Below, piece after piece: positions 48,129 through 61,135 of a stretch of DNA of 64,000 nucleotides. Numbering within the stretch: position 1 is the first letter of the stretch; every line of letters begins with the position of its first letter. A program made the position numbers and the translations under genes. The stretch is from Azolla caroliniana (lineage: Eukaryota > Polypodiophyta). The stretch covers positions 248,001 to 312,000 of the forward strand of contig JBHGNT010000025.1 of NCBI GenBank assembly GCA_043228905.1, written 5' to 3'. Under the pieces are notes generated by a model. That model was not told the DNA's origin. It saw nothing but the letters and a program-made list of their open reading frames with translations, and made no database searches.

Positions 48129-51100
48129 ACTAGCTATTATATGGACCTAAAAAATCAAGATTTTGAAACTTAGGTCGAGAGATATGAAGAAATTAGCAAT
48201 CTTGAGGAGGGAGTTGAGAGGAGCCCTTGAGTACATTAAAATGTTCATACCTGGCGCGTGTGATATCGGATTTTTGTGTTCAAACATGCGAATCGAAGCT
48301 AACAACGGTAGCTATGATATGGAACTAAAAAATCAAGATTTTGAAACTCAGGTCGAGAGATATGAAGAAATTAGCAATCTTGAGGAGGGAGTTGAGAGGA
48401 GCCCTTGAGTACATTATTATGTTCATACCTGGCGCGTGTGATATCGGATTCAAAAATCATGATTTCGAAATTGAGGTCGAGAGACATGAAGAAATTAGCA
48501 ATCTTGAGGAGGGAGTTGAGAGGAGCCCTTGAGTATATTAAAATGTTTATACCTGGCTCGTGTGAGATCGGATTTTTGTGTTCAAACATGCGAATCGAAG
48601 CTAACAACGCTAGCTATGACATGGTATTAAAAAATCAAGAGTTTGAAACTCAGGTGGAGAGACATGACGAAATTACCTAATTTGAGGAGTGAGTTCGGAG
48701 GAGCCCTTGAGTACATTAAAATGTTCATACCTGGCTCGTGTGATATCGGATTTTTGTGTTCAAACATGCGAATCGAAGCTAACAATGCTAGCTATTATAT
48801 GGAACTAAAAAATCAAGATTTTGAAACTCAGGTCGAGAGATATGAAGAAATTAGCAATCTTGAGGAGGGAGTTGAGAGGAGCCCTTGAGTACATTAAAAT
48901 GTTCATACCTGGCGCGTGTGATATCGGATTTTTGTGTTCAAACATGCGAATCGAAGCTAACAATGCTAGCTATTATATGGAACTAAAAAATCAAGATTTT
49001 GAAACTCAGGTCGAGAGATATGAAGAAATTAGCAATCTTGAGGAGGGAGTTGAGAGGAGCCCTTGAGTACATTATTATGTTCATACCTGGCGCGTGTGAT
49101 ATCGGATTTTTGTGTTCAAACATGCGAATCGAAGCTAACAACACTAGCTATTCTATGGAACTAAAAAATCAAGATTTTGAAACTCAGGTCGAGAGATATG
49201 AAGAAATTAGCAATCTTGAGGAGGGAGTTGAGAGGAGCCCTTGAGTACATTATTATGTTCATACCTGGCGCGTGTGATATCGGATTTTTGTGTTCAAACA
49301 TGCGAATCGAAGCTCACAACGCTAGCTATTCTATGGAACTAAAAAATCAAGATTTTGAAACTCAGGTCGAGAGATATGAAGAAATTAGCAATCTTGAGGA
49401 GGGAGTTGAGAGGAGCCCTTGAGTACATTAAAATGTTCATACCTGGCGCGTGTGATATCGGATTTTTGTGTTCAAACATGCGAATCGAAGCTAACAATGC
49501 TAGCTATTATATGGACCTAAAAAATCAAGATTTTGAAACTCAGGTCGAGAAATATGAAGAAATTAGCAATCTTGAGGAGGGAGTTGAGAGGAGCACTTGA
49601 GTATATTAAAATGTTTATACCTGGCTCGTGTGATATCGGATTTTTGTGTTCAAACATGCGAATCGAAGCTAACAATTCTAGCTATTATATGGAACTAAAA
49701 AATCAAGATTTTGAAACTCAGGTCGAGAGATATGAAGAAATTAGCAATCTTGAGGAGGGAGTTGAGAGGAGCCCTTGAGTACATTATTATGATCATACCT
49801 GGCGCGTGTGATATCGGATTTTTGTGTTCAAACATGCGAATCGAAGCTAACAACACTAGCTATTCTATGGAACTAAAAAATCAAGATTTTGAAACTTAGG
49901 TCGAGAGATATGAAGAAATTAGCAATCTTGAGGAGGGAGTTGAGAGGAGCCCTTGAGTACATTAAAATGTTCATACCTGGCGCGTGTGATATCGGATTTT
50001 TGTGTTCAAACATGCGAATCGAAGCTAACAACGGTAGCTATGATATGGAACTAAAAAATCAAGATTTTGAAACTCAGGTCGAGAGATATGAAGAAATTAG
50101 CAATCTTGAGGAGGGAGTTGAGAGGAGCCCTTGAGTACATTATTATGTTCATACCTGGCGCGTGTGATATCGGATTCAAAAATCATGATTTCGAAATTGA
50201 GGTCGAGAGACATGAAGAAATTAGCAATCTTGAGGAGGGAGTTGAGAGGAGCCCTTGAGTATATTAAAATGTTTATACCTGGCTCGTGTGATATCGGATT
50301 TTTGTGTTCAAACATGCGAATCGAAGCTAACAACGCTAGCTATGACATGGTATTAAAAAATCAAGAGTTTGAAACTCAGGTGGAGAGACATGACGAAATT
50401 ACCTAATTTGAGGAGTGAGTTCGGAGGAGCCCTTGAGTACATTAAAATGTTCATACCTGGCTCGTGTGATATCGGATTTTTGTGTCCAAACATGCGAATC
50501 GAAGCTAACAATGCTAGCTATTATATGGAACTAAAAAATCAAGATTTTGAAACTCAGGTCGAGAGATATGAAGAAATTAGCAATCTTGAGGAGGGAGTTG
50601 AGAGGAGCCCTTGAGTACATTAAAATGTTCATACCTGGCGCGTGTGATATCGGATTTTTGTGTTCAAACATGCGAATCGAAGCTAACAATGCTAGCTATT
50701 ATATGGAACTAAAAAATCAAGATTTTGAAACTCAGGTCGAGAGATATGAAGAAATTAGCAATCTTGAGGAGGGAGTTGAGAGGAGCCCTTGAGTACATTA
50801 TTATGTTCATACCTGGCGCGTGTGATATCGGATTTTTGTGTTCAAACATGCGAATCGAAGCTAACAACACTAGCTATTCTATGGAACTAAAAAATCAAGA
50901 TTTTGAAACTCAGGTCGAGAGATATGAAGAAATTAGCAATCTTGAGGAGGGAGTTGAGAGGAGCCCTTGAGTACATTATTATGTTCATACCTGGCGCGTG
51001 TGATATCGGATTTTTGTGTTCAAACATGCGAATCGAAGCTCACAACGCTAGCTATTCTATGGAACTAAAAAATCAAGATTTTGAAACTCAGGTCGAGAGA

Positions 51101-51580
51101 TATGAAGAAATTAGCAATCTTGAGGAGGGAGTTGAGAGGAGCCCTTGAGTAAATTAAAATGTTCATACCTGGCTCGTGTGATATCGGATTTTTGTGTTCA
51201 AACATGCGAATCGAAGCTCACAACGCTAGCTATGATATGGTATTAAAAAATCATGATTTTGAAATTGAGGTCGAGAGACATGAAGAAATTAGCAATCTTG
51301 AGGAGGGAGTTGAGAGGAGCCCTTGAGTAAATTAAAATGTTCATACCTGGCTCGTGTGATATCGGATTTTTGTGTTCAAACATGTGAATCGCAGCTAACA
51401 ACGCTAGCTATGACATGGTATTAAGAAATCAAGATTTTGAAACTCAGGTCGAGAGACATGACGAAATTACCTAATTTGAGGAGGGAGTTGAGACGACCTA
51501 GTAGGTAAATTAAAATGTTCATACCTGGCTCGTGTGATATCGGATTTTTGTGTTCAAACATGCGAATCAAAGCTAACAAC
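48129..51580. repeat. Two 1,726-bp repeats carrying truncated monomers
   Basis: 48,129-49,388 matches 49,855-51,114 with an offset of 1,726, including truncated junctions at 48,448 and 50,174 and the GAGTTCGGAGG unit. The left copy also matches 59,054-60,250 (offset 10,925). Private single changes are GTGTGAGATC (48,566, EcoRV lost) and TGTCCAAAC (50,486). The three units at 49,321-49,854 between the matching parts contain the region-1-like island. Confidence 0.82.
49499..49700. repeat. Region-1-type island inside region 2
   Basis: Within about 200 bp this stretch carries GAGAAATATGAAG (about 49,548), GAGGAGCACTTGAGTATATT with TGTTTATACC, and AATTCTAGC (about 49,674). That combination is otherwise seen only in the 13-mers and 7-mers at 1-11,597. 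The flanks are ordinary region-2 units. Gene conversion or double exchange with a region-1-like block fits, as does a relic of a shared ancestor. Confidence 0.75.
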
Positions 51581-52825
51581 GCTAGCTATGATATGGAACT
51601 AAAAAATCAAGATTTTGAAACTCAGGTCGAGAGACATGACGAAATTACCAAATTGGAGGAGGGAGTTGAGAGGAGCCCTTGAGTATATTAAAATGTTCAT
51701 ACCTGGCGTGTGTGATATCGGATTTTTGTGTTCAAACATGCGAATCAAAGCTAACAACGCTAGCTATGACATGGTATTAAAAAATCAAGATTTTGAAACT
51801 CAGGTCGAGAGATATGAAGAAATTAGCAATCTTGAGGAGGGAGTTGAGAGGAGCCCTTGAGTAAATGAAAATGTTCATACCTGGCTCGTGTGCTATCGGA
51901 TTTTTGTGTTCAAACATGCGAATCGAAGCTAAAAACGCTAGCTATGATATGGTATTCAAAAATCATGATTTCGAAATTGAGGTCGAGAGACATGAAGAAA
52001 TTAGCAATCTTGAGGAGGGAGTTGAGAGGAGCCCTTGAGTACATTAAAATGTTCATACCTGGCGCGTGTGATATCGGATTTTTGTGTTCAAACATGCGAA
52101 TCGAAGCTAACAACGGTAGCTATGATATGGAACTAAAAAATCAAGATTTTGAAACTCAGGTCGAGAGATATGAAGAAATTAGCAATCTTGAGGAGGGAGT
52201 TGAGAGGAGCCCTTGAGTATATTAAAATGTTTATACCTCGCTCGTGTGATATCGCATTTTTGTGTTCAAACATGTGAATCGAAGCTAACAACGCTAGCTA
52301 TGACATGGTATTAAAAAATCAAGATTTTGAAACTCAGGTCGAGAGACATGACGAAATTACCTAATTTGAGGAGTGAGTTGAGACGACCTAGTAGGTAAAT
52401 TAAAATGTTCATACCTGGCTCGTGTGATATCGGATTTTTGTGTTCAAACATGTGAATCAAGCTAAAAACGCTAGCTATGATATGGTATTAAAAAATCAAG
52501 ATTTTGAAACTCAGGTCGAGAGATATGAAGAAATTAGCAATCTTGAGGAGGGAGTTGAGAGGAGCCATTGAGTAAATTAAAATGTTCATACATGGCTCGT
52601 GTGATATCGGATTTTTGTGTTCAAACATGTGAATCGAAGCTAACAACGCTAGCTATTCTATGGAACTAAAAAATCAAGATTTTGAAACTTAGGTCGAGAG
52701 ATATGAAGGAATTAGCAATCTTGAGGAGGGAGTTGAGAGGAGCCCTTGAGTACATTAAAATGTTCATACCTGGCTCGTGTGATATCGGATTTTTGTGTTC
52801 AAACATGCGAATCGAAGCTAACAAT
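50691..52825. repeat. 12-mer, copy 1 (2,135 bp)
   Basis: Twelve units minus one base (deletion at about 52,458). It has the 14-mer series but with GTGTGCTATC (51,892, EcoRV lost), which is shared only with the next copy. It differs from copy 2 by CATGTGAATCG at about 52,275 (copy 2 CATGCGAATCG). Confidence 0.88.
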
Positions 52826-54960
52826 GCTAGCTATTATATGGACCTAAAAAATCAAGATTTTGAAACTCAGGTCGAGAGATATGAAGAAATTAGCAATCTT
52901 GAGGAGGGAGTTGAGAGGAGCCCTTGAGTACATTATTATGTTCATACCTGGCGCGTGTGATATCGGATTTTTGTGTTCAAACATGCGAATCGAAGCTAAC
53001 AACACTAGCTATTCTATGGAACTAAAAAATCAAGATTTTGAAACTCAGGTCGAGAGATATGAAGAAATTAGCAATCTTGAGGAGGGAGTTGAGAGGAGCC
53101 CTTGAGTACATTATTATGTTCATACCTGGCGCGTGTGATATCGGATTTTTGTGTTCAAACATGCGAATCGAAGCTCACAACGCTAGCTATTCTATGGAAC
53201 TAAAAAATCAAGATTTTGAAACTCAGGTCGAGAGATATGAAGAAATTAGCAATCTTGAGGAGGGAGTTGAGAGGAGCCCTTGAGTAAATTAAAATGTTCA
53301 TACCTGGCTCGTGTGATATCGGATTTTTGTGTTCAAACATGCGAATCGAAGCTCACAACGCTAGCTATGATATGGTATTAAAAAATCATGATTTTGAAAT
53401 TGAGGTCGAGAGACATGAAGAAATTAGCAATCTTGAGGAGGGAGTTGAGAGGAGCCCTTGAGTAAATTAAAATGTTCATACCTGGCTCGTGTGATATCGG
53501 ATTTTTGTGTTCAAACATGTGAATCGCAGCTAACAACGCTAGCTATGACATGGTATTAAGAAATCAAGATTTTGAAACTCAGGTCGAGAGACATGACGAA
53601 ATTACCTAATTTGAGGAGGGAGTTGAGACGACCTAGTAGGTAAATTAAAATGTTCATACCTGGCTCGTGTGATATCGGATTTTTGTGTTCAAACATGCGA
53701 ATCAAAGCTAACAACGCTAGCTATGATATGGAACTAAAAAATCAAGATTTTGAAACTCAGGTCGAGAGACATGACGAAATTACCAAATTGGAGGAGGGAG
53801 TTGAGAGGAGCCCTTGAGTATATTAAAATGTTCATACCTGGCGTGTGTGATATCGGATTTTTGTGTTCAAACATGCGAATCAAAGCTAACAACGCTAGCT
53901 ATGACATGGTATTAAAAAATCAAGATTTTGAAACTCAGGTCGAGAGATATGAAGAAATTAGCAATCTTGAGGAGGGAGTTGAGAGGAGCCCTTGAGTAAA
54001 TGAAAATGTTCATACCTGGCTCGTGTGCTATCGGATTTTTGTGTTCAAACATGCGAATCGAAGCTAAAAACGCTAGCTATGATATGGTATTCAAAAATCA
54101 TGATTTCGAAATTGAGGTCGAGAGACATGAAGAAATTAGCAATCTTGAGGAGGGAGTTGAGAGGAGCCCTTGAGTACATTAAAATGTTCATACCTGGCGC
54201 GTGTGATATCGGATTTTTGTGTTCAAACATGCGAATCGAAGCTAACAACGGTAGCTATGATATGGAACTAAAAAATCAAGATTTTGAAACTCAGGTCGAG
54301 AGATATGAAGAAATTAGCAATCTTGAGGAGGGAGTTGAGAGGAGCCCTTGAGTATATTAAAATGTTTATACCTCGCTCGTGTGATATCGCATTTTTGTGT
54401 TCAAACATGCGAATCGAAGCTAACAACGCTAGCTATGACATGGTATTAAAAAATCAAGATTTTGAAACTCAGGTCGAGAGACATGACGAAATTACCTAAT
54501 TTGAGGAGTGAGTTGAGACGACCTAGTAGGTAAATTAAAATGTTCATACCTGGCTCGTGTGATATCGGATTTTTGTGTTCAAACATGTGAATCAAGCTAA
54601 AAACGCTAGCTATGATATGGTATTAAAAAATCAAGATTTTGAAACTCAGGTCGAGAGATATGAAGAAATTAGCAATCTTGAGGAGGGAGTTGAGAGGAGC
54701 CATTGAGTAAATTAAAATGTTCATACATGGCTCGTGTGATATCGGATTTTTGTGTTCAAACATGTGAATCGAAGCTAACAACGCTAGCTATTCTATGGAA
54801 CTAAAAAATCAAGATTTTGAAACTTAGGTCGAGAGATATGAAGGAATTAGCAATCTTGAGGAGGGAGTTGAGAGGAGCCCTTGAGTACATTAAAATGTTC
54901 ATACCTGGCTCGTGTGATATCGGATTTTTGTGTTCAAACATGCGAATCGAAGCTAACAAT
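52826..54960. repeat. 12-mer, copy 2 (2,135 bp)
   Basis: Tandem copy with GTGTGCTATC at 54,027, AAACTTAGG plus GAAGGAATTAG near 54,823, and the 1-bp deletion at about 54,593. The first unit is a hybrid: GGACC near 52,841 matches the unit at 54,961, while ATTATTATG near 52,932 matches the unit at 50,691. Confidence 0.88.
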
Positions 54961-55494
54961 GCTAGCTATTATATGGACCTAAAAAATCAAGATTTTGAAA
55001 CTCAGGTCGAGAGATATGAAGAAATTAGCAATCTTGAGGAGGGAGTTGAGAGGAGCCCTTGAGTACATTAAAATGTTCATACCTGGCGCGTGTGATATCG
55101 GATTTTTGTGTTCAAACATGCGAATCGAAGCTAACAACGCTAGCTATGACATGTTATTAAAAAATCAAGATTTTGAAACTCAGGTAGAGAGACATGACGA
55201 AATTACCTAATTTGAGGAGTGAGTTGAGAGGAGCCCTTGAGTACATTACAATGTTCATACCTGGCGCGTGTGATATCGGATTTTTGTGTTCAAACATGCG
55301 AATCGAAGCTAACAATGCTAGCTATTATATGGAACTAAAAAATCAAGATTTTGAAACTCAGGTCGAGAGATATGAAGAAATTAGCAATCTTGAGGAGGGA
55401 GTTGAGAGGAGCCCTTGAGTACATTAAAATGTTCATACCTGGCGCGTGTGATATCGGATTTTTGTGTTCAAACATGTGAATCGAAGCTAACAAC
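54961..55494. repeat. Three linking units
   Basis: Three full units join the 12-mers to the 9-mers. One is a B-left/A-right hybrid (GGTAGAGAGACATGACG near 55,183, then GAGGAGCCCTTG). A single private change, ATTACAATG at 55,249, lies in a position that is otherwise A or T in every unit I compared. Confidence 0.8.
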
Positions 55495-57808
55495 GCTAGC
55501 TATTCTATGGAACTAAAAAATCAAGATTTTGAAACTCAGGTCGAGAGATATGAAGAAATTAGCAATCTTGAGGAGGGAGTTGAGAGGAGCCCTTGAGTAT
55601 ATTAAAATGTTTATACCTGGCTCGTGTGATATCGGATTTTTGTGTTCAAACATGCGCATCGAAGCTAACAACGCTAGCTATGACATGGTATTAAAAAATC
55701 AAGAGTTTGAAACTCAGGTGGAGAGACATGACGAAATTACCTAATTTGAGGAGTGAGTTGAGAGGAGCCCTTGAGTACATTAAAATGTTCATACCTGGCT
55801 CGTGTGATATCGGATTTTTGTGTTCAAACATGCGAATCGAAGCTAACAATGCTAGCTATTATATGGACCTAAAAAATCAAGATTTTGAAACTCAGGTCGA
55901 GAGATATGAAGAAATTAGCAATCTTGAGGAGGGAGTTGAGAGGAGCCCTTGAGTACATTAAAATGTTCATACCTGGCGCGTGTGATATCGGATTTTTGTG
56001 TTCAAACATGCGAATCGAAGCTCACAACGCTAGCTATTATATCGTATTAAAAAATCAAGATTTTGAAACTCAGGTCGAGAGATATGAAGAAATTAGCAAT
56101 CTTGAGGAGGGAGTTGAGAGGAGCCCTTGAGTACATTAAAATGTTCATACCTGGCGCGTGTGATATCGGATTTTTGTGTTCAAACATGCGAATCGAAGCT
56201 ATCAACACTAGCTATTCTATGGAACTAAAAAATCAAGATTTTGAAACTCAGGTCGAGAGATATGAAGAAATTAGCAATCTTGAGGAGGGAGTTGAGAGGA
56301 GCCCTTGAGTAAATTAAAATGTTCATACCTGGCTCGTGTGATATCGGATTTTTGTGTTCAAACATGCGAATCGAAGCTAACAACGCTAGCTATGACATGG
56401 TATTAAAAAATCAAGAGTTTGAAACTCAGGTGGAGAGACATGACGAAATTACCTAATTTGAGGAGTGAGTTGAGAGGAGCCCTTGAGTACATTAAAATGT
56501 TCATACCTGGCTCGTGTGATATCGGAGTTTTGTGTTCAAACATGCGAATCGAAGCTAACAATGCTAGCTATTATATGGACCTAAAAAATCAAGATTTTGA
56601 AACTCAGGTCGAGAGATATGAAGAAATTAGCAATCTTGAGGAGGGAGTTGAGAGGAGCCCTTGAGTACATTAAAATGTTCATACCTGGCGCGTGTGATAT
56701 CGGATTTTTGTGTTCAAACATGCGAATCGAAGCTAACAACGGTAGCTATGATATGGAACTAAAAAATCAAGATTTTGAAACTCAGGTCGAGAGACATGAA
56801 GAAATTAGCAATCTGGAGGAGGGAGTTGAGAGGAGCCCTTGAGTATATTAAAATGTTTATACCTGGCTCGTGTGATATCGGATTTTTGTGTTCAAACATG
56901 CGAATCGAAGCTAACAATGCTAGCTATTATATGGAACTAAAAAATCAAGATTTTGAAACTCAGGTCGAGAGATATGAAGAAATTAGCAATCTTGAGGAGG
57001 GAGTTGAGAGGAGCCCTTGAGTACATTAAAATGTTCATACCTGGCGCGTGTGATATCGGATTTTTGTGTTCAAACATGTGAATCGAAGCTAACAACGCTA
57101 GCTATTCTATGGAACTAAAAAATCAAGATTTTGAAACTCAGGTCGAGAGATATGAAGAAATTAGCAATCTTGAGGAGGGAGTTGAGAGGAGCCCTTGAGT
57201 ATATTAAAATGTTTATACCTGGCTCGTGTGATATCGGATTTTTGTGTTCAAACATGCGCATCGAAGCTAACAACGCTAGCTATGACATGGTATTAAAAAA
57301 TCAAGAGTTTGAAACTCAGGTGGAGAGACATGACGAAATTACCTAATTTGAGGAGTGAGTTGAGAGGAGCCCTTGAGTACATTAAAATGTTCATACCTGG
57401 CTCGTGTGATATCGGATTTTTGTGTTCAAACATGCGAATCGAAGCTAACAATGCTAGCTATTATATGGACCTAAAAAATCAAGATTTTGAAACTCAGGTC
57501 GAGAGATATGAAGAAATTAGCAATCTTGAGGAGGGAGTTGAGAGGAGCCCTTGAGTACATTAAAATGTTCATACCTGGCGCGTGTGATATCGGATTTTTG
57601 TGTTCAAACATGCGAATCGAAGCTCACAACGCTAGCTATTATATCGTATTAAAAAATCAAGATTTTGAAACTCAGGTCGAGAGATATGAAGAAATTAGCA
57701 ATCTTGAGGAGGGAGTTGAGAGGAGCCCTTGAGTACATTAAAATGTTCATACCTGGCGCGTGTGATATCGGATTTTTGTGTTCAAACATGCGAATCGAAG
57801 CTAACAAC
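55495..57808. repeat. 9-mer repeats (1,602 bp), one full and one partial
   Basis: 55,495-57,096 is followed by a second copy from 57,097 that holds for about four units (to about 57,700). Shared marks are GCGCATCG, GGTGGAGAGACATG, GGACC and TATATCGTATT (about 56,040 and 57,640). Private to copy 1 are ATCGGAGTTT (56,527) and ATCTGGAGG (56,814). The same start recurs at 63,217-64,000 (offset 7,722 from copy 1). Confidence 0.84.
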
Positions 57809-60800
57809 GCTAGCTATTATATGGAACTAAAAAATCAAGATTTTGAAACTCAGGTCGAGAGATATGAAGAAATTAGCAATCTTGAGGAGGGAGTTGGGAG
57901 GAGCCCTTGAGTAAATTAAAATGTTCATACCTGGCTCGTGTGATATCGGATTTTTGTGTTCAAACATGCGAATCGAAGCTCACAACGCTAGCTATGATAT
58001 GGTATTAAAAAATCATGATTTTGAAATTGAGGTCGAGAGACATGAAGAAATTAGCAATCTTGAGGAGGAAGTTGAAAGGAGCCCTTCAGTAAATTAAAAT
58101 GTTCATACCTGGCTCGTGTGATATCGGATTTTTGTGTTCAAACATGTGAACGCAGCTAACAACGCTAGCTATGACATGGTATTAAGAAATCAAGATTTTG
58201 AAACTCAGGTCGAGAGATATTACGAAATTACCTACTTTGAGGAGGGAGTTGAGACGACCTAGTAGGTAAATTAAAATGTTCATACCTGGCTCGTGTGATA
58301 TCGGATTTTTGTGTTCAAACATGCGAATCGAAGCTAACAACGCTAGCTATTATATGGAACTAAAAAAGCAAGATTTTGAGACTCAGGTCGAGAGATATGA
58401 AGAAATTAGCAATCTTGAGGAGGGAGTTGAGAGGAGCACTTGAGTATATTAAAATGTTTATACCTGGCTCGTGTGATATCGGATTTTTGTGTTCAAACAT
58501 GCGAATCGAAGCTAACAACGCTAGCTATGACATGTTATTAAAAAATCAAGATTTTGAAACTCAGGTAGAGAGACATGACGAAATTACCTAATTTGAGGAC
58601 TAAGTTGAGACGACCTAGTAGGTAAATTAAAATGTTCATACCTGGCTCGTGTGATATCGGATTTTTGTGTTCAAACATGCGAATCGAAGCTCACAACGCT
58701 AGCTATTCTATGGAACTAAAAAATCAAGATTTTGAAACTCAGGTCGAGAGATACGAAGAAATTAGCAATCTTGAGGAGGGAGTTGAGAGGAGCCCTTGAG
58801 TATATTAAAATATTTATACCTGGCTCGTGTGATATCGGATTTTTGTGTTCAAACATGCGAATCGAAGCTAACAACGCTAGCTATGACATGGTATTAAAAA
58901 ATCAAGAGTTTGAAACTCAGGTGGAGAGACATGACGAAATTACCTAATTTGAGGAGTGAGTTGAGAGGAGCCCTTGAGTACATTAAAATGTTCATACCTG
59001 GCTCGTGTGATATCGGATTTTTGTGTTCAAACATGCGAATCGAAGCTAACAATACTAGCTATTATATGGACCTAAAAAATCAAGATTTTGAAACTTAGGT
59101 CGAGAGATATGAAGAAATTAGCAATCTTGAGGAGGGAGTTGAGAGGAGCCCTTGAGTACATTAAAATGTTCATACCTGGCGCGTGTGATATCGGATTTTT
59201 GTGTTCAAACATGCGAATCGAAGCTAACAACGGTAGCTATGATATGGAACTAAAAAATCAAGATTTTGAAACTCAGGTCGAGAGATATGAAGAAATTAGC
59301 AATCTTGAGGAGGGAGTTGAGAGGAGCCCTTGAGTACATTATTATGTTCATACCTGGCGCGTGTGATATCGGATTCAAAAATCATGATTTCGAAATTGAG
59401 GTCGAGAGACATGAAGAAATTAGCAATCTTGAGGAGGGAGTTGAGAGGAGCCCTTGAGTATATTAAAATGTTTATACCTGGCTCGTGTGATATCGGATTT
59501 TTGTGTTCAAACATGCGAATCGAAGCTAACAACGCTAGCTATGACATGGTATTAAAAAATCAAGAGTTTGAAACTCAGGTGGAGAGACATGACGAAATTA
59601 CCTAATTTGAGGAGTGAGTTCGGAGGAGCCCTTGAGTACATTAAAATGTTCATACCTGGCTCGTGTGATATCGGATTTTTGTGTTCAAACATGCGAATCG
59701 AAGCTAACAATGCTAGCTATTATATGGAACTAAAAAATCAAGATTTTGAAACTCAGGTCGAGAGATATGAAGAAATTAGCAATCTTGAGGAGGGAGTTGA
59801 GAGGAGCCCTTGAGTACATTAAAATGTTCATACCTGGCGCGTGTGATATCGGATTTTTGTGTTCAAACATGCGAATCGAAGCTAACAATGCTAGCTATTA
59901 TATGGAACTAAAAAATCAAGATTTTGAAACTCAGGTCGAGAGATATGAAGAAATTAGCAATCTTGAGGAGGGAGTTGAGAGGAGCCCTTGAGTACATTAT
60001 TATGTTCATACCTGGCGCGTGTGATATCGGATTTTTGTGTTCAAACATGCGAATCGAAGCTAACAACACTAGCTATTCTATGGAACTAAAAAATCAAGAT
60101 TTTGAAACTCAGGTCGAGAGATATGAAGAAATTAGCAATCTTGAGGAGGGAGTTGAGAGGAGCCCTTGAGTACATTATTATGTTCATACCTGGCGCGTGT
60201 GATATCGGATTTTTGTGTTCAAACATGCGAATCGAAGCTCACAACGCTAGCTATTCTATGGAACTAAAAAATCAAGATTTTGAAACTCAGGTCGAGAGAT
60301 ATGAAGAAATTAGCAATCTTGAGGAGGGAGTTGAGAGGAGCCCTTGAGTAAATTAAAATGTTCATACCTGGCTCGTGTGATATCGGATTTTTGTGTTCAA
60401 ACATGCGAATCGAAGCTCACAACGCTAGCTATGATATGGTATTAAAAAATCATGATTTTGAAATTGAGGTCGAGAGACATGAAGAAATTAGCAATCTTGA
60501 GGAGGGAGTTGAGAGGAGCCCTTGAGTAAATTAAAATGTTCATACCTGGCTCGTGTGATATCGGATTTTTGTGTTCAAACATGTGAATCGCAGCTAACAA
60601 CGCTAGCTATGACATGGTATTAAGAAATCAAGATTTTGAAACTCAGGTCGAGAGACATGACGAAATTACCTAATTTGAGGAGGGAGTTGAGACGACCTAG
60701 TAGGTAAATTAAAATGTTCATACCTGGCTCGTGTGATATCGGATTTTTGTGTTCAAACATGCGAATCAAAGCTAACAACGCTAGCTATGATATGGAACTA

Positions 60801-61135
60801 AAAAATCAAGATTTTGAAACTCAGGTCGAGAGACATGACGAAATTACCAAATTGGAGGAGGGAGTTGAGAGGAGCCCTTGAGTATATTAAAATGTTCATA
60901 CCTGGCGTGTGTGATATCGGATTTTTGTGTTCAAACATGCGAATCAAAGCTAACAACGCTAGCTATGACATGGTATTAAAAAATCAAGATTTTGAAACTC
61001 AGGTCGAGAGATATGAAGAAATTAGCAATCTTGAGGAGGGAGTTGAGAGGAGCCCTTGAGTAAATTAAAATGTTCATACCTGGCTCGTGTGATATCGGAT
61101 TTTTGTGTTCAAACATGCGAATCGAAGCTAACAAC
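57809..61135. repeat. 3,327-bp segment, copy 1
   Basis: The first 2,081 bp (57,809-59,889) recur at 61,136-63,216. The order is GTTGGGAGG, CTTCAG, GTGAACGCAG, AGATATTAC, AAAAAGCAAG, GAGATACGAAG, the aatactagc/AAACTTAGG unit, a truncated unit (junction 59,373) and GAGTTCGGAGG. The rest (59,890-61,135) is the partial 14-mer series also seen at 44,036. Confidence 0.85.
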
